Position numbers and translations under genes: made by a program
The notes under the pieces: generated by a model
What the model saw: only the letters and a program-made list of their open reading frames with translations
Databases searched by the model: none
Told to the model about the DNA's origin: nothing
Source: JAAZFF01 sp964405775
GTDB lineage: Bacteria > Verrucomicrobiota > Kiritimatiellia > RFP12 > UBA3636
Assembly: GCA_964405775.1 (NCBI GenBank)
Contig: CAYOPG010000038.1
Span: forward strand, 1-20,855
DNA: 20,855 nt
Direction of reading: 5' to 3'
Shown: positions 1 to 7,927 of the stretch, piece after piece
Position numbering within the stretch: the stretch's first letter is position 1
How the letters are laid out: each line of letters starts with the position of its first letter

Positions 1-19
1 GTTTTTCACTTTCTTGCAA

Positions 20-25
20 TATAAT
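20..25 (+). promoter_or_regulatory. Candidate -10 box (TATAAT) for the small gene at 80
   Basis: A perfect TATAAT hexamer lies at 20-25. The matching -35 would fall at or before the window edge, so it cannot be judged. Transcription would begin near 32, giving a short leader before the ATGs at 51 and 80. The surrounding DNA is AT-rich, unlike the coding DNA that follows, as expected of a promoter. Confidence 0.4.
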
Positions 26-79
26 ACCATATATTTAGCAACGTAACAACATGACAATCAATGATTTATATGCTTTTGC

Positions 80-298
80 ATGATCGACTATTTAAAGGGT
101 GACGTCGTTGCCGTCGCGCAATGGGTTGTTCTAGACAGTCGGAAGCTCCCGATCAAAGAGCGCAAGGTCGGCGACACGTTCGAGCTGACACTGGAGCCCT
201 ACGATCTCAACCCGCAGTTGAAGACGGACTACTGGGTGCTGAGCGATCTCGATGACCCCGATTTGCCGGTGTGGTTTGACGTAGCAGGCGTGCCGTGA
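80..298 (+). CDS. Small orphan protein of unknown function (72 aa)
   Basis: I do not recognise the family. The product is an acidic 72-residue protein with no signal peptide or membrane segment. It has alternating hydrophobic and polar stretches (VVAVAQWVVLD, TFELTLEP) that suggest a small beta-rich soluble domain, and an acidic DLDDPDLP segment near the C-terminus. Composition shifts from AT-rich leader to balanced coding DNA near the ATG, which supports it being real. There is no evident Shine-Dalgarno sequence. A 10-codon ORF at 51-83 ends in TGA overlapping this ATG (ATGA), so the start could be translationally coupled, or the true N-terminus could be disturbed. It is convergent with the minus-strand gene ending at 342. 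Confidence 0.55.
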   Translation: MIDYLKGDVVAVAQWVVLDSRKLPIKERKVGDTFELTLEPYDLNPQLKTDYWVLSDLDDPDLPVWFDVAGVP

Positions 299-341
299 GC
301 GATGGCGGATGTTTGCCTGTCTAAGCAAAGTGTTTTGTTTG

Positions 342-977
342 CTAGCGGAGGATGGTGTAATCCAACACGCCTCCAAGAAAAGTGCCGTGCAGGATCGAAT
401 CGGGTGCTTTTGAATATGAGAATTTAAGGGTGGACGAGAGTGGCAGCCTCTCGTTGAATTCGAAAGTCAAATTAACAGCCTCACCCTGTTCCAGTTCGAT
501 GCCGGTTAACCTTGAAGCTTCTGTCTTGTCTGATTCCGAGGCTGGCACTATATGGCATTCGACAGTTGTCTTGTCAAGCAACTTGAGCTCGCCTGCTCTT
601 TCGCCTTTGTCCTCAATTCCTACCGATCCTATCTCCTTGCGCAGTAGCGGAGAGAGTCGGAAATTATATGAACCGGCTTCTTGACCAGCCCTTGTGAACG
701 TAATCTTGCCTGTAACGGTTTCGGTGAGAGTGTCAGCCTCCGCCGGCCGAAGGTCTGTCGCCAAAAAATAGAACTGCAATCCCCTTGCCCTGAAACGGGG
801 TTCTCGGAACTCCCGCCTGTTGGCTCCCTCCCGCACGAAGCCGCCTTCCGCTACCACGGAGTTCGGCAGTGTCCAAGGGTTGGTTGCTATATCGTAGGAA
901 CTTACAACCAGCTCAAGCAGAAACGGGATCGCGACAACTGCTGCCATTATAAGGACTATCTTGGTAAACGCTTTCAT
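342..977 (-). CDS. Membrane-anchored or exported protein of unknown function (211 aa)
   Basis: The N-terminus has a short Lys-containing segment (MKAFTK) followed by a hydrophobic stretch over about residues 6-26, which reads as a signal anchor or uncleaved signal peptide. No lipobox Cys is visible. The rest (about 30-211) is polar with beta-strand-like patterns and no catalytic motif that I recognise, consistent with a periplasmic domain. The start lies 25 nt downstream of the tRNA-Ser 3' end on the same strand, with no terminator visible between them, so it is probably read through from the tRNA promoter. The only purine-rich sequence, GGAAG, sits too close to the ATG for a good ribosome-binding site. 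A four-codon ORF (985-974, ATG GAA GAA TGA) overlaps the start. Function unknown. Confidence 0.75.
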   Translation of the reverse strand: MKAFTKIVLIMAAVVAIPFLLELVVSSYDIATNPWTLPNSVVAEGGFVREGANRREFREPRFRARGLQFYFLATDLRPAEADTLTETVTGKITFTRAGQEAGSYNFRLSPLLRKEIGSVGIEDKGERAGELKLLDKTTVECHIVPASESDKTEASRLTGIELEQGEAVNLTFEFNERLPLSSTLKFSYSKAPDSILHGTFLGGVLDYTILR

Positions 978-999
978 TCTTCCATGTGGGTTATAAATA

Positions 1000-1095
<96 letters not shown>

Positions 1096-1140
1096 GCAAG
1101 ATCATCGCCCGCCGCAATTAAAAAAATTTAACGCTAACAA

Positions 1141-1190
1141 ACGCTTGACGCAGACGAGTATAACTTATAAGCATAGCAGAATTCAAGCGT
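1141..1190. repeat. 8-bp inverted repeat bracketing the tRNA promoter
   Basis: ACGCTTGA at 1141-1148 is the exact reverse complement of TCAAGCGT at 1183-1190, with 34 bp between. The right arm overlaps the -35 box and the left arm lies just past the predicted start site. It could be an operator pair or chance. The separation is too wide for a simple dimer site. Confidence 0.35.
1157..1186 (-). promoter_or_regulatory. Promoter for tRNA-Ser and the downstream membrane protein
   Basis: On the minus strand, TTGAAT (1186-1181) and TATACT (1162-1157) are separated by 18 bp. This is a good housekeeping-type promoter pointing at the tRNA, with a start near 1150. An AT-rich stretch at 1192-1206 lies just upstream of the -35, where an UP element would sit. 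The promoter is bracketed by a perfect 8-bp inverted repeat (1141-1148 and 1183-1190). Confidence 0.65.
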
Positions 1191-1256
1191 CAATTTAGCT
1201 TAAATTCTTCTGGGCGAGATTGATCATTCCGCTCGAGCTTGCTTATTGCCTATCTT

Positions 1257-3263
1257 TCAACAGAAAGTAATTTTGAATATGCCGGGTTCGAACGTCGACA
1301 ACCGTTCGGAGATCGAGAAGTGGTCGTTGTCAGTGCTCGTTACGGCGGTCTGGTTCCAGCATCCGCTTGATTCGAGCCGAAGCGCTGACTTTATTTTGTG
1401 TGTTGAACGCAGTTGAACAGCCTCAAGCGGGTCGATCCCGGCGTTGAACACTGCAAGAAGTGCGGAACCATCGCGGCAGATCCCGTACCGTGCTGAAACA
1501 TCCTGATCTGTCTCAACTATCATGTCCATGCGTCCTCCTTCGCTGAGACTGTCGAGCATTGTGACTATATGCTCGCGCTGCCCATGAGCCAGAATGTTAT
1601 AGCCACGCATCTGCGGCCCCAAAATTGTAACACCCACGCGGGCGCCGAATTCATTTGTAAACAACGTTGCGCCAGCACCCGCATACACTCCTTCGCCAGA
1701 ATCTCCGCGGGGATCGTCCGCATAAAGCCGTAACAATACTTCAGTGTCCGGAGATGTGGGCACAAGCCTCTTCATGGATGGGTCAATCATACGCTGCGAA
1801 GATTCGCCCGATCGAGTATCCACCGCCCGCGAAAAGATGAAAAAATCGTCATCATCAATAGTGCAGCCAATGTGGCGCGCAAAGCCACGGGCAACGAGTT
1901 TTGAAGCAGCCAGAGAGTCCAGCAACAGTCCGCCTTTGAAGAATTCTAAAATCTCTTCATCGGTGAAGAAGTCCACATTGCCGCCCGCAATCATGCGTAG
2001 AGCTTTGCGCTCAGACCTTTCGTATGTGCACGGGATTCCGAAGCGACACAGCATGTTGCCTGTGAATTCTGCCTGCTGGCAAGGGGCAGATGGGTTGAGT
2101 GGGTCGTAGTTGTTCTTAATGCCTGGAATGGGCTGGACAGGACCCTGCCACGCGACGCCTTTTACTGTGTCAAGGAGCGTTTCGTAGAAATTCAGGTTTT
2201 TTCGCAGAATACGTTCGTATGGCGCGGCGGCGACAGGATTAGGTTTATTGAAGTCTGCGATCCAAAGTTTTGAACCATTCAGACCGTCCAAAATACCGCT
2301 TGTGATATGCGCATGCATCGCCGTAGCTCCTTCACTACGCAATGTCTGCGGAAATGTGTCGCTTTCGTCGATCCTTTCGTCTATTCCGTTGACCGCTGTG
2401 GCTGACTTACCGGTCACACCTTGCAGCGTGGCAATGGCCTGAGTGCTGGTGTTCAAGTAATAGGCGTTTGCAACTCGAACAAAGGGTTTGGTGCCGCCTG
2501 CTAGTATTTTAGAGATTTCCTCCGCAAATACATACCCCATGTAAGTCATGCAGTAGCCACAGCGTATGGAAGGGGCGTGCCGGTCGATCTCGGCTCGTAT
2601 TTCACGCGCGAAAATGCGAGAAGTCTCTATACGCTGTTCTTCGTAAGTGCGCTTGAGTTTGTCTGAGTATGGCATTTTTTCAAGAACGGATTTTAGTTCC
2701 TGCCCGTTCTTGAAACTGGTACTCATTGTGGCGTTTAGCTCTGCTAGATGAGCAGGACAACAACATTCACCGTCTCTGAGGCCGAAATCATCGTCCACAA
2801 GAAAGAATGTTGGATCGAGTGACGCAAGTTTCCCGATAGTTTTAACCACATAGTCTCGGAAGCGTTTGTCGGAGGGACACATTCGCTGTGAAGGAACTCC
2901 GTCCAGCCTGACGATTCGCTGCCATGGTTCATCCGTAAGTTTTATCTTGCCGTTCCAGCCGTGTCCAATTGTGCTTTGAAGCAGAATTCCAAGTTCAATT
3001 CCATCTACATCTGCCAGTTCATTACTAAGATATCGATAAGCTTCCACCAACCTGTCCGCATGTGCAGACGCCGGAGTTCCCTGCGGATGAAGGCTGAGAC
3101 AGAACGCGAAACGCTTTAGTCCTACCTCTTGTACGATTCTACGAGTGTTTTCCACTACAAATTTCAAGTTGTCCAAAAACACCGGAGTCACATTGTAGAA
3201 ACGGAACTCCGCTGCATCGCCTATATCTACTGCATCGCCTATACTTTTGTCATTCTCCCGCAT
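1257..3263 (-). CDS. Predicted TIM-barrel glycoside-hydrolase-like protein (668 aa)
   Basis: This large soluble protein has no signal peptide. The N-terminal half reads like a glycosidase barrel: residues about 20-45 set up a first strand and helix, FFLVDDDFGLR (about 154-164) ends a strand in a run of acids followed by a Cys cluster (CCC, 167-169), and later come HAHITSGILDG and a helix-rich segment. The C-terminal part is beta-rich, as in the accessory domains of GH42-type enzymes. I cannot place it in a numbered GH family, and which acid residues are catalytic is unclear. A longer reading starts at 3284, but the ATG at 3263 is preceded by AAAGGA (3276-3271) at 7-nt spacing, so it is the better start. 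The gene is divergent from the debranching enzyme at 3557 and likely shares regulation with it. Confidence 0.8.
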   Translation of the reverse strand: MRENDKSIGDAVDIGDAAEFRFYNVTPVFLDNLKFVVENTRRIVQEVGLKRFAFCLSLHPQGTPASAHADRLVEAYRYLSNELADVDGIELGILLQSTIGHGWNGKIKLTDEPWQRIVRLDGVPSQRMCPSDKRFRDYVVKTIGKLASLDPTFFLVDDDFGLRDGECCCPAHLAELNATMSTSFKNGQELKSVLEKMPYSDKLKRTYEEQRIETSRIFAREIRAEIDRHAPSIRCGYCMTYMGYVFAEEISKILAGGTKPFVRVANAYYLNTSTQAIATLQGVTGKSATAVNGIDERIDESDTFPQTLRSEGATAMHAHITSGILDGLNGSKLWIADFNKPNPVAAAPYERILRKNLNFYETLLDTVKGVAWQGPVQPIPGIKNNYDPLNPSAPCQQAEFTGNMLCRFGIPCTYERSERKALRMIAGGNVDFFTDEEILEFFKGGLLLDSLAASKLVARGFARHIGCTIDDDDFFIFSRAVDTRSGESSQRMIDPSMKRLVPTSPDTEVLLRLYADDPRGDSGEGVYAGAGATLFTNEFGARVGVTILGPQMRGYNILAHGQREHIVTMLDSLSEGGRMDMIVETDQDVSARYGICRDGSALLAVFNAGIDPLEAVQLRSTHKIKSALRLESSGCWNQTAVTSTDNDHFSISERLSTFEPGIFKITFC
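3212..3243. repeat. 18-bp-period tandem duplication inside the 668-aa gene
   Basis: CTGCATCGCCTATA occurs at 3212-3225 and again at 3230-3243, a period of 18 bp or six codons. In the protein this gives consecutive IGDAVD and IGDAAE units near the N-terminus. It keeps the frame and looks like a recent in-frame slippage or duplication. Confidence 0.7.
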
Positions 3264-3315
3264 AACCCAATCCTTTACCTTCATTGTTTGGTGTCATCTT
3301 TGTCGTGTGGGGTAT

Positions 3316-3343
3316 GTTATACACTCGGCTTGCTATTTCGCAA
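3316..3343 (-). promoter_or_regulatory. Candidate promoter for the 668-aa gene
   Basis: On the minus strand, TTGCGA (3343-3338) and TATAAC (3321-3316) are 16 bp apart. The start would be near 3308, giving a leader of about 45 nt to the ATG at 3263. The -35 is imperfect. Confidence 0.45.
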
Positions 3344-3371
3344 AGTTGCCGCCGAGACAGCTTAGTGAATA

Positions 3372-3420
3372 CGCGTTTGTCCATTTCGTGAGCCTATACA
3401 GTATAGGCGGCGCGTTTGTC
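3372..3420. promoter_or_regulatory. Operator-like palindrome flanked by direct repeats
   Basis: GCCTATACAGTATAGGC at 3392-3408 is a perfect palindrome (8-bp arms, 1-bp centre). It is flanked by two identical copies of CGCGTTTGTC at 3372-3381 and 3411-3420, spaced 39 bp, close to four helical turns. The whole lies between two divergent promoters, 34 bp upstream of the + strand -35 and about 48 bp upstream of the minus one. This is the expected layout of a binding site for a dimeric regulator acting on both genes. The regulator is not visible in the window. Confidence 0.55.
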
Positions 3421-3441
3421 GCCCTTGTTTTCCAATCAACC

Positions 3442-3470
3442 TTGAAAACAATGTAGTCTGTGGGAATAAT
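3442..3470 (+). promoter_or_regulatory. Promoter for the glycogen debranching enzyme
   Basis: TTGAAA (3442-3447) and AATAAT (3465-3470) are separated by exactly 17 bp. Transcription would start near 3477, leaving a leader of about 80 nt. AAGG at 3549-3552, close before the ATG at 3557, is the likely ribosome-binding site. Confidence 0.55.
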
Positions 3471-3556
3471 TGCAGAAATTTATTGTTTCAATAATGTGGT
3501 TCTGATACGATTCAAGCAGTTGATACGTTTTCAAGAAAGGACTTTTTTAAGGCACC

Positions 3557-6500
3557 ATGAAACAGACTCCCGCACCGGGTTCAAGCCTGCTGACGCACAG
3601 TGGCGACTCGCTGACGTTCACTCTGGACGTTGGTCCCGGTCGCCGCGGAACTGCTGTTCTGCGCACTTCTCTCGGCGGTGCGAGGATTCGTAGACGCGAG
3701 ATAATAGAGTCCATTGACGAAGGCAGACCTGCAATGGCAATTGAATGGAGCGACATCCCAATGACAGAGGTGAAGCCCGGACTGCACAAGGTGCGCTTGC
3801 CGCTGGTACAAATCGGAAGTTTTTTAGCGAAGGCATGCTTTTTCCCCGAAGGAGGTGCGCGCGCTGAATGGCCTGAAGGCAGGGATGTGAAAATCAAAAC
3901 CACTTCCGCGTGGACTTGCTGCGGGTCTTCCATCTACACTGCATTCCCTCGCCAGTTCGGGGAAGCCTGCGAGGCAGAGTTCTCAACTCCCGAGGATCCT
4001 GCGCTGAAGAAACTGGACGAGAATGGCTGGACTGTCATCCCAAAGGGGGGCACGTTTCGCAACCTTATCAAGAAGCTCGATGTTATCCTGGGACAAGAGC
4101 GATTCAGAATTCTGCAGCTTCTGCCGATACATCCCGTGCCGACGACGTTTGCGCGGATGGGGCGCTTCGGATCGCCATTCGCGGGCACGGATTTTCTTGG
4201 TGTGGATCCGGCCTTGGCGGAGTTCGACAAATCGGCAACGCCTCTGGACCAGTTCCACGAACTTGTCGACGCGGTGCACACACGTGGGGCAAGGATCTTC
4301 ATGGATCTGCCGGCAAACCACACGGGGTGGGCATCGACGTTGCAGATACACCACCCCGATTGGTTCATGCGTACTCCGGATGGACAATTCGTGTCGCCTG
4401 GGGCATGGGGGGTGATCTGGGAGGATCTTGTGGCTTTGGATTATTCCAATCCGGGACTGCGTGATTTTATGGCGGGTGTCTTTGAATTCTGGTGCAGACA
4501 GGGAGTGAACGGGTTCCGTTGCGATGCCGGCTACATGGTGCCGGCGGAAGTCTGGCGCTATATAGTCGCTCGCGTTCGCGAACAGTATCCAGAGACGGTT
4601 TTCCTTCTTGAGGGGTTGGGCGGCAAACTCTCCGTGACGCGCCAGCTCATTGAGGACGAGGGACTCGATTGGGCTTACTCCGAGGTTTTCCAAACAGAGG
4701 ATCGACGCGCATTCGAAAGATATCTGCCCGGCACTCTCAATGTTTCGGGTCAGGTTGGCCCGCTCGTGCATTTCGCGGAAACTCACGACAACAACAGGCT
4801 TGCCGCCAATTCGCACACTTACTCCACGATGCGCACCGCATTGGCCGCGCTAATTTCCCATAACGGGTGTTTCGGCATAACTAACGGGGTAGAGTGGTTC
4901 GCTTCCGAAAAAGTTGATGTTCACGGCGCGAGCGCGTTGCGATGGGGAAATCCAGACAACCAGGTGGAGCTTATTGGGCGGCTCAACTCGATTCTGGAAG
5001 TCTCGCCGGCGTTCCACGCTGGCGCGGGCGTACGTATGATACAGATGTTAGGCGGCAATTCTCTAGCCGTATTGCGCACGTCTGCCGGCGGCGGTTCGGG
5101 CGGCTCCGTGCTTGTTCTCGTCAATCTCTCTGCATCGGTGGAGCAGTCGGTTTCATGGGCGGCCTCGGAGTTTGACCCTTCAGGCTCCGAAGTTTGTGAC
5201 CTGCTTAGTGGCGGGGTGCAGACTCTGCCACAAGCGGTCAACGGGTTTTACTCGATGCGGCTTGAGCCTGGCCAAGTTCTCTGCATTACCACGGATCTGC
5301 CTTTGTGCGCCAAGGTGGATGCGATGTCAGCGTCCTTGCGCCTCTTCAAGCCTGAAGTTGTCGAGCGACAGGAACTGCGTTCTCATGCGTTGCGCGTGCG
5401 TGCGTCTCTCTCCGGCGGTAAACCTCTGGGGTTGGAGGAGGACGTGGATGACCTTGCACTGAAGTTGGCCCGGGATCCGGTTGCATTCATGAACGGATTC
5501 CTCCCGGAAGGCGACATGCCGCCCGTCACTGAATGTGTCATTCCACGCGCGCTTGAGCGCGTCATCATGGTGCCATCCGGGCATTTCATTCTGCTGCGTG
5601 CCCCGCACCCATTCCGCTGCATGGTTGTGCGCGATGATGACGGACGTGTTCGCAACTGCCTGCAAAGCAGCGAATCTCATTCTGGTGATTACTTCGCGTT
5701 GCTCTCTCCCATGAAACTAAGCGGAAAACGCAGCGCCAAGGCCCGCATCCACGTGGACGTATACGAATTAGGCGAAAAGTCCCGCCGGGTATCAGTACAG
5801 CTTTTGATGCTGCCTGAAGCTTCATACAAAAACCCAACTGTGAGAAGAGAGTTCTCAGGCGCCGACGTTTTGAACAACGACTACGTCGCACTCCTGACAA
5901 ACGGTCGCGGCGCCATGACGCACGTGCGCGCCAGATGGGGCGAAGTTCGGACTCAGTATGATGCGATTCTTGCGGCCAACCCGGACCCGAACGTTCCGTG
6001 TGACAGGCAGATGCTGTTCACTCGTTGCCGTGCTTGGATAGTGAACCACGGGTTTTCAACCGAAATAAATTCTTATTGCCTCGAGCGTTTCGAATGCGCC
6101 ACCGGCTCGGGGGAGGCGAAGTGGGTTTTCCGCGCGCCAGTCGGCACGGGGCGCAACGTAGAGCTTACGTTCCTGCTGGCGTTGCACAGGGACGAAAACC
6201 GAGTAACGCTTTCAATAACCCGATCCCCGCGGAATGGCGATCCGGAGCTCCTTGACGACAGCGGGGCAGTGCAGCTTATTCTCAGACCCGATGTTGAAAG
6301 CAGAAGTTTCCACACCAAGACAAAGGCGTTCGCCGGCGCCGAGCGTGACTGGCCTCATCGTGTGAACAAACTGCCGGGTGGATTCGAGTTCCGTCCGCAA
6401 GGGGTTCCCGGATTAGTAGTGCGCATATCGGAGGGGGCGTTCGTTCATGAACCGGAATGGCATTACATGGTTGGCCACCCTGTCGATGCTGAGCGCGGGC

Positions 6501-7855
6501 AAGACGGAAGTTCCGACCTTTACAGCCCCGGATGGTTTACCGCAACCATTGAGGGGGGAGATTCAACGGTGCTCGAGGCCGAATGCCTTTGCCGAGGTGA
6601 ACATGTGCCTGAGACCCTGCTCGGCCCTGCGTCTACGACGCGCGACGACCGGCCGAGCATCTATACCGTACGAAGGGCGCTATCAGAGGCTTTACGGGAT
6701 TTTGTCGTCAAGCGCGATGATCTTATGACGGTAATTGCCGGCTATCCCTGGTTCCTGGACTGGGGGCGCGACACTTTCATAGTGTTGCGCGGAATGATAG
6801 CGGATGGCATGACTTCGGAATCACTTGGCATTGTTCGCAAATTCGGCGAATTTGAGCAGGGCGGTACTCTGCCCAACATGATCAGCGGCAAGGACGCCTC
6901 CAACCGTGACACTTCTGATGCGCAGCTATGGTATGCCGTTGCCGTAAAAGACCTGATAGGAAAGCTTGGCGCCGAAACTGTTCTCGAAGCGGATTGCGGC
7001 GGACGCACCGTGCGCGACGTTATTCTGAGCATAGCTAACGGTTATGTGAGCGGCACCGCTAATGGCATTAAAATGGATCCCGAGTCGGCGCTTGTTTACA
7101 GCCCTTCACATTACACATGGATGGATACAAACCATCCTGCCGGCACACCCCGGGCAGGTTATCCTGTCGAGATACAGGCGCTATGGATAGCGACGCTTGG
7201 ATTTGTGGCGGAGCTTGACGAAGGAGGCCCGTGGAGCGGGTTGCTCTCCATGGCAAGACAATCGCTTGAAAAATATTTCTGGCTAGAGGACAAACGTTTT
7301 CTATCCGACTGTCTGCATTCAGAAACTTTCGGCCCTGCAGCACGAGCAGTTGCGGACGACCATTTGCGTTGCAACCAGTTGTTTGCGCTAACCCTTGGCG
7401 GTTTTGACGATCCTGCCAAGTGCCGTGACATTCTGCGCGCCACGGAGAAGCTACTGGTGCCAGGCGGAATTCGTACCCTTGATTCCTTGTGCGAAACAAA
7501 GTACAGACTGCCGATATACAAGGACGGTAGATTGCTCAACGATCCGGATCGTCCGTATTGGGGCCGCTACGAAGGCGATGAAGACACGCGTCGCAAGCCG
7601 TCGTATCATAACGGAACCGCGTGGACATGGCCGTATCCTTCTTTTGCGGAAGCGCTGGTCATTGTGCATGGCGAAAGCGCCAAGAGCGCGGCGCGTGCGT
7701 TGATCGGAGTGGCGGCAGACCTCCTGGAAGAAGACTGCATTGGCCATCTGCCGGAAATAATGGACGGCGACGCCCCTCACAAAGGCAGAGGATGTGACGC
7801 CCAGGCGTGGGGTGCCTCAGAGTTTCTGCGGCTGGCTGTTTTGCTTGGCATGTAG
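3557..7855 (+). CDS. Bifunctional glycogen debranching enzyme: GH13 glucanotransferase plus GH133 amylo-1,6-glucosidase (1432 aa)
   Basis: It removes branches from glycogen by moving maltosyl or maltotriosyl units and then hydrolysing the remaining alpha-1,6-glucose. The GH13 part occupies about residues 130-570. It has the four conserved regions: DLPANH (250-255), GFRCD with nucleophile D323, the acid/base region FLLEG with E352, and FAETHD with D411. A middle region, about 770-930 (TNGRGAMTHVRARWG), matches the N-terminal domain of GDE proteins. The C-terminal (alpha/alpha)6 barrel, about 1045-1430, carries GYPWFLDWGRDTF (about 1061), TSDAQLW with D1121, and DAQAWGASEF near the end. The order resembles eukaryotic AGL. 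There is no signal peptide, so it acts in the cytosol on stored glycogen. It stands alone behind its own promoter, and no glycogen synthase gene is nearby. Confidence 0.93.
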   Translation: MKQTPAPGSSLLTHSGDSLTFTLDVGPGRRGTAVLRTSLGGARIRRREIIESIDEGRPAMAIEWSDIPMTEVKPGLHKVRLPLVQIGSFLAKACFFPEGGARAEWPEGRDVKIKTTSAWTCCGSSIYTAFPRQFGEACEAEFSTPEDPALKKLDENGWTVIPKGGTFRNLIKKLDVILGQERFRILQLLPIHPVPTTFARMGRFGSPFAGTDFLGVDPALAEFDKSATPLDQFHELVDAVHTRGARIFMDLPANHTGWASTLQIHHPDWFMRTPDGQFVSPGAWGVIWEDLVALDYSNPGLRDFMAGVFEFWCRQGVNGFRCDAGYMVPAEVWRYIVARVREQYPETVFLLEGLGGKLSVTRQLIEDEGLDWAYSEVFQTEDRRAFERYLPGTLNVSGQVGPLVHFAETHDNNRLAANSHTYSTMRTALAALISHNGCFGITNGVEWFASEKVDVHGASALRWGNPDNQVELIGRLNSILEVSPAFHAGAGVRMIQMLGGNSLAVLRTSAGGGSGGSVLVLVNLSASVEQSVSWAASEFDPSGSEVCDLLSGGVQTLPQAVNGFYSMRLEPGQVLCITTDLPLCAKVDAMSASLRLFKPEVVERQELRSHALRVRASLSGGKPLGLEEDVDDLALKLARDPVAFMNGFLPEGDMPPVTECVIPRALERVIMVPSGHFILLRAPHPFRCMVVRDDDGRVRNCLQSSESHSGDYFALLSPMKLSGKRSAKARIHVDVYELGEKSRRVSVQLLMLPEASYKNPTVRREFSGADVLNNDYVALLTNGRGAMTHVRARWGEVRTQYDAILAANPDPNVPCDRQMLFTRCRAWIVNHGFSTEINSYCLERFECATGSGEAKWVFRAPVGTGRNVELTFLLALHRDENRVTLSITRSPRNGDPELLDDSGAVQLILRPDVESRSFHTKTKAFAGAERDWPHRVNKLPGGFEFRPQGVPGLVVRISEGAFVHEPEWHYMVGHPVDAERGQDGSSDLYSPGWFTATIEGGDSTVLEAECLCRGEHVPETLLGPASTTRDDRPSIYTVRRALSEALRDFVVKRDDLMTVIAGYPWFLDWGRDTFIVLRGMIADGMTSESLGIVRKFGEFEQGGTLPNMISGKDASNRDTSDAQLWYAVAVKDLIGKLGAETVLEADCGGRTVRDVILSIANGYVSGTANGIKMDPESALVYSPSHYTWMDTNHPAGTPRAGYPVEIQALWIATLGFVAELDEGGPWSGLLSMARQSLEKYFWLEDKRFLSDCLHSETFGPAARAVADDHLRCNQLFALTLGGFDDPAKCRDILRATEKLLVPGGIRTLDSLCETKYRLPIYKDGRLLNDPDRPYWGRYEGDEDTRRKPSYHNGTAWTWPYPSFAEALVIVHGESAKSAARALIGVAADLLEEDCIGHLPEIMDGDAPHKGRGCDAQAWGASEFLRLAVLLGM

Positions 7856-7927
7856 CGTAGAGCCGGATGCGTCACACTGATTTCGCAATTTCAGCTCACG
7901 TGGCAAGAGACCTGTTCCTCTGAGCCT

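Noticed and set aside
321..345. Hairpin AGCAAA/TTTGCT between the convergent genes ending at 298 and 342
   Set aside because: The 6-bp stem is AT-rich, overlaps the stop codon of the minus gene and lacks a T-tract, so it is not a convincing terminator.
1192..1206. AATTTAGCTTAAATT hairpin as terminator of the 668-aa gene
   Set aside because: The stem is all A-T and is not followed by a T-tract; it is more likely part of the AT-rich region upstream of the tRNA promoter.
3934..4816. Long open frames opposite the debranching enzyme gene
   Set aside because: They are antisense to strongly conserved GH13 motifs, have no ribosome-binding sites and no recognisable protein features.
7856..7927. Terminator between the convergent debranching enzyme and oxidoreductase genes
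   Set aside because: Only 4-bp stems could be found and there is no T-tract on either strand.
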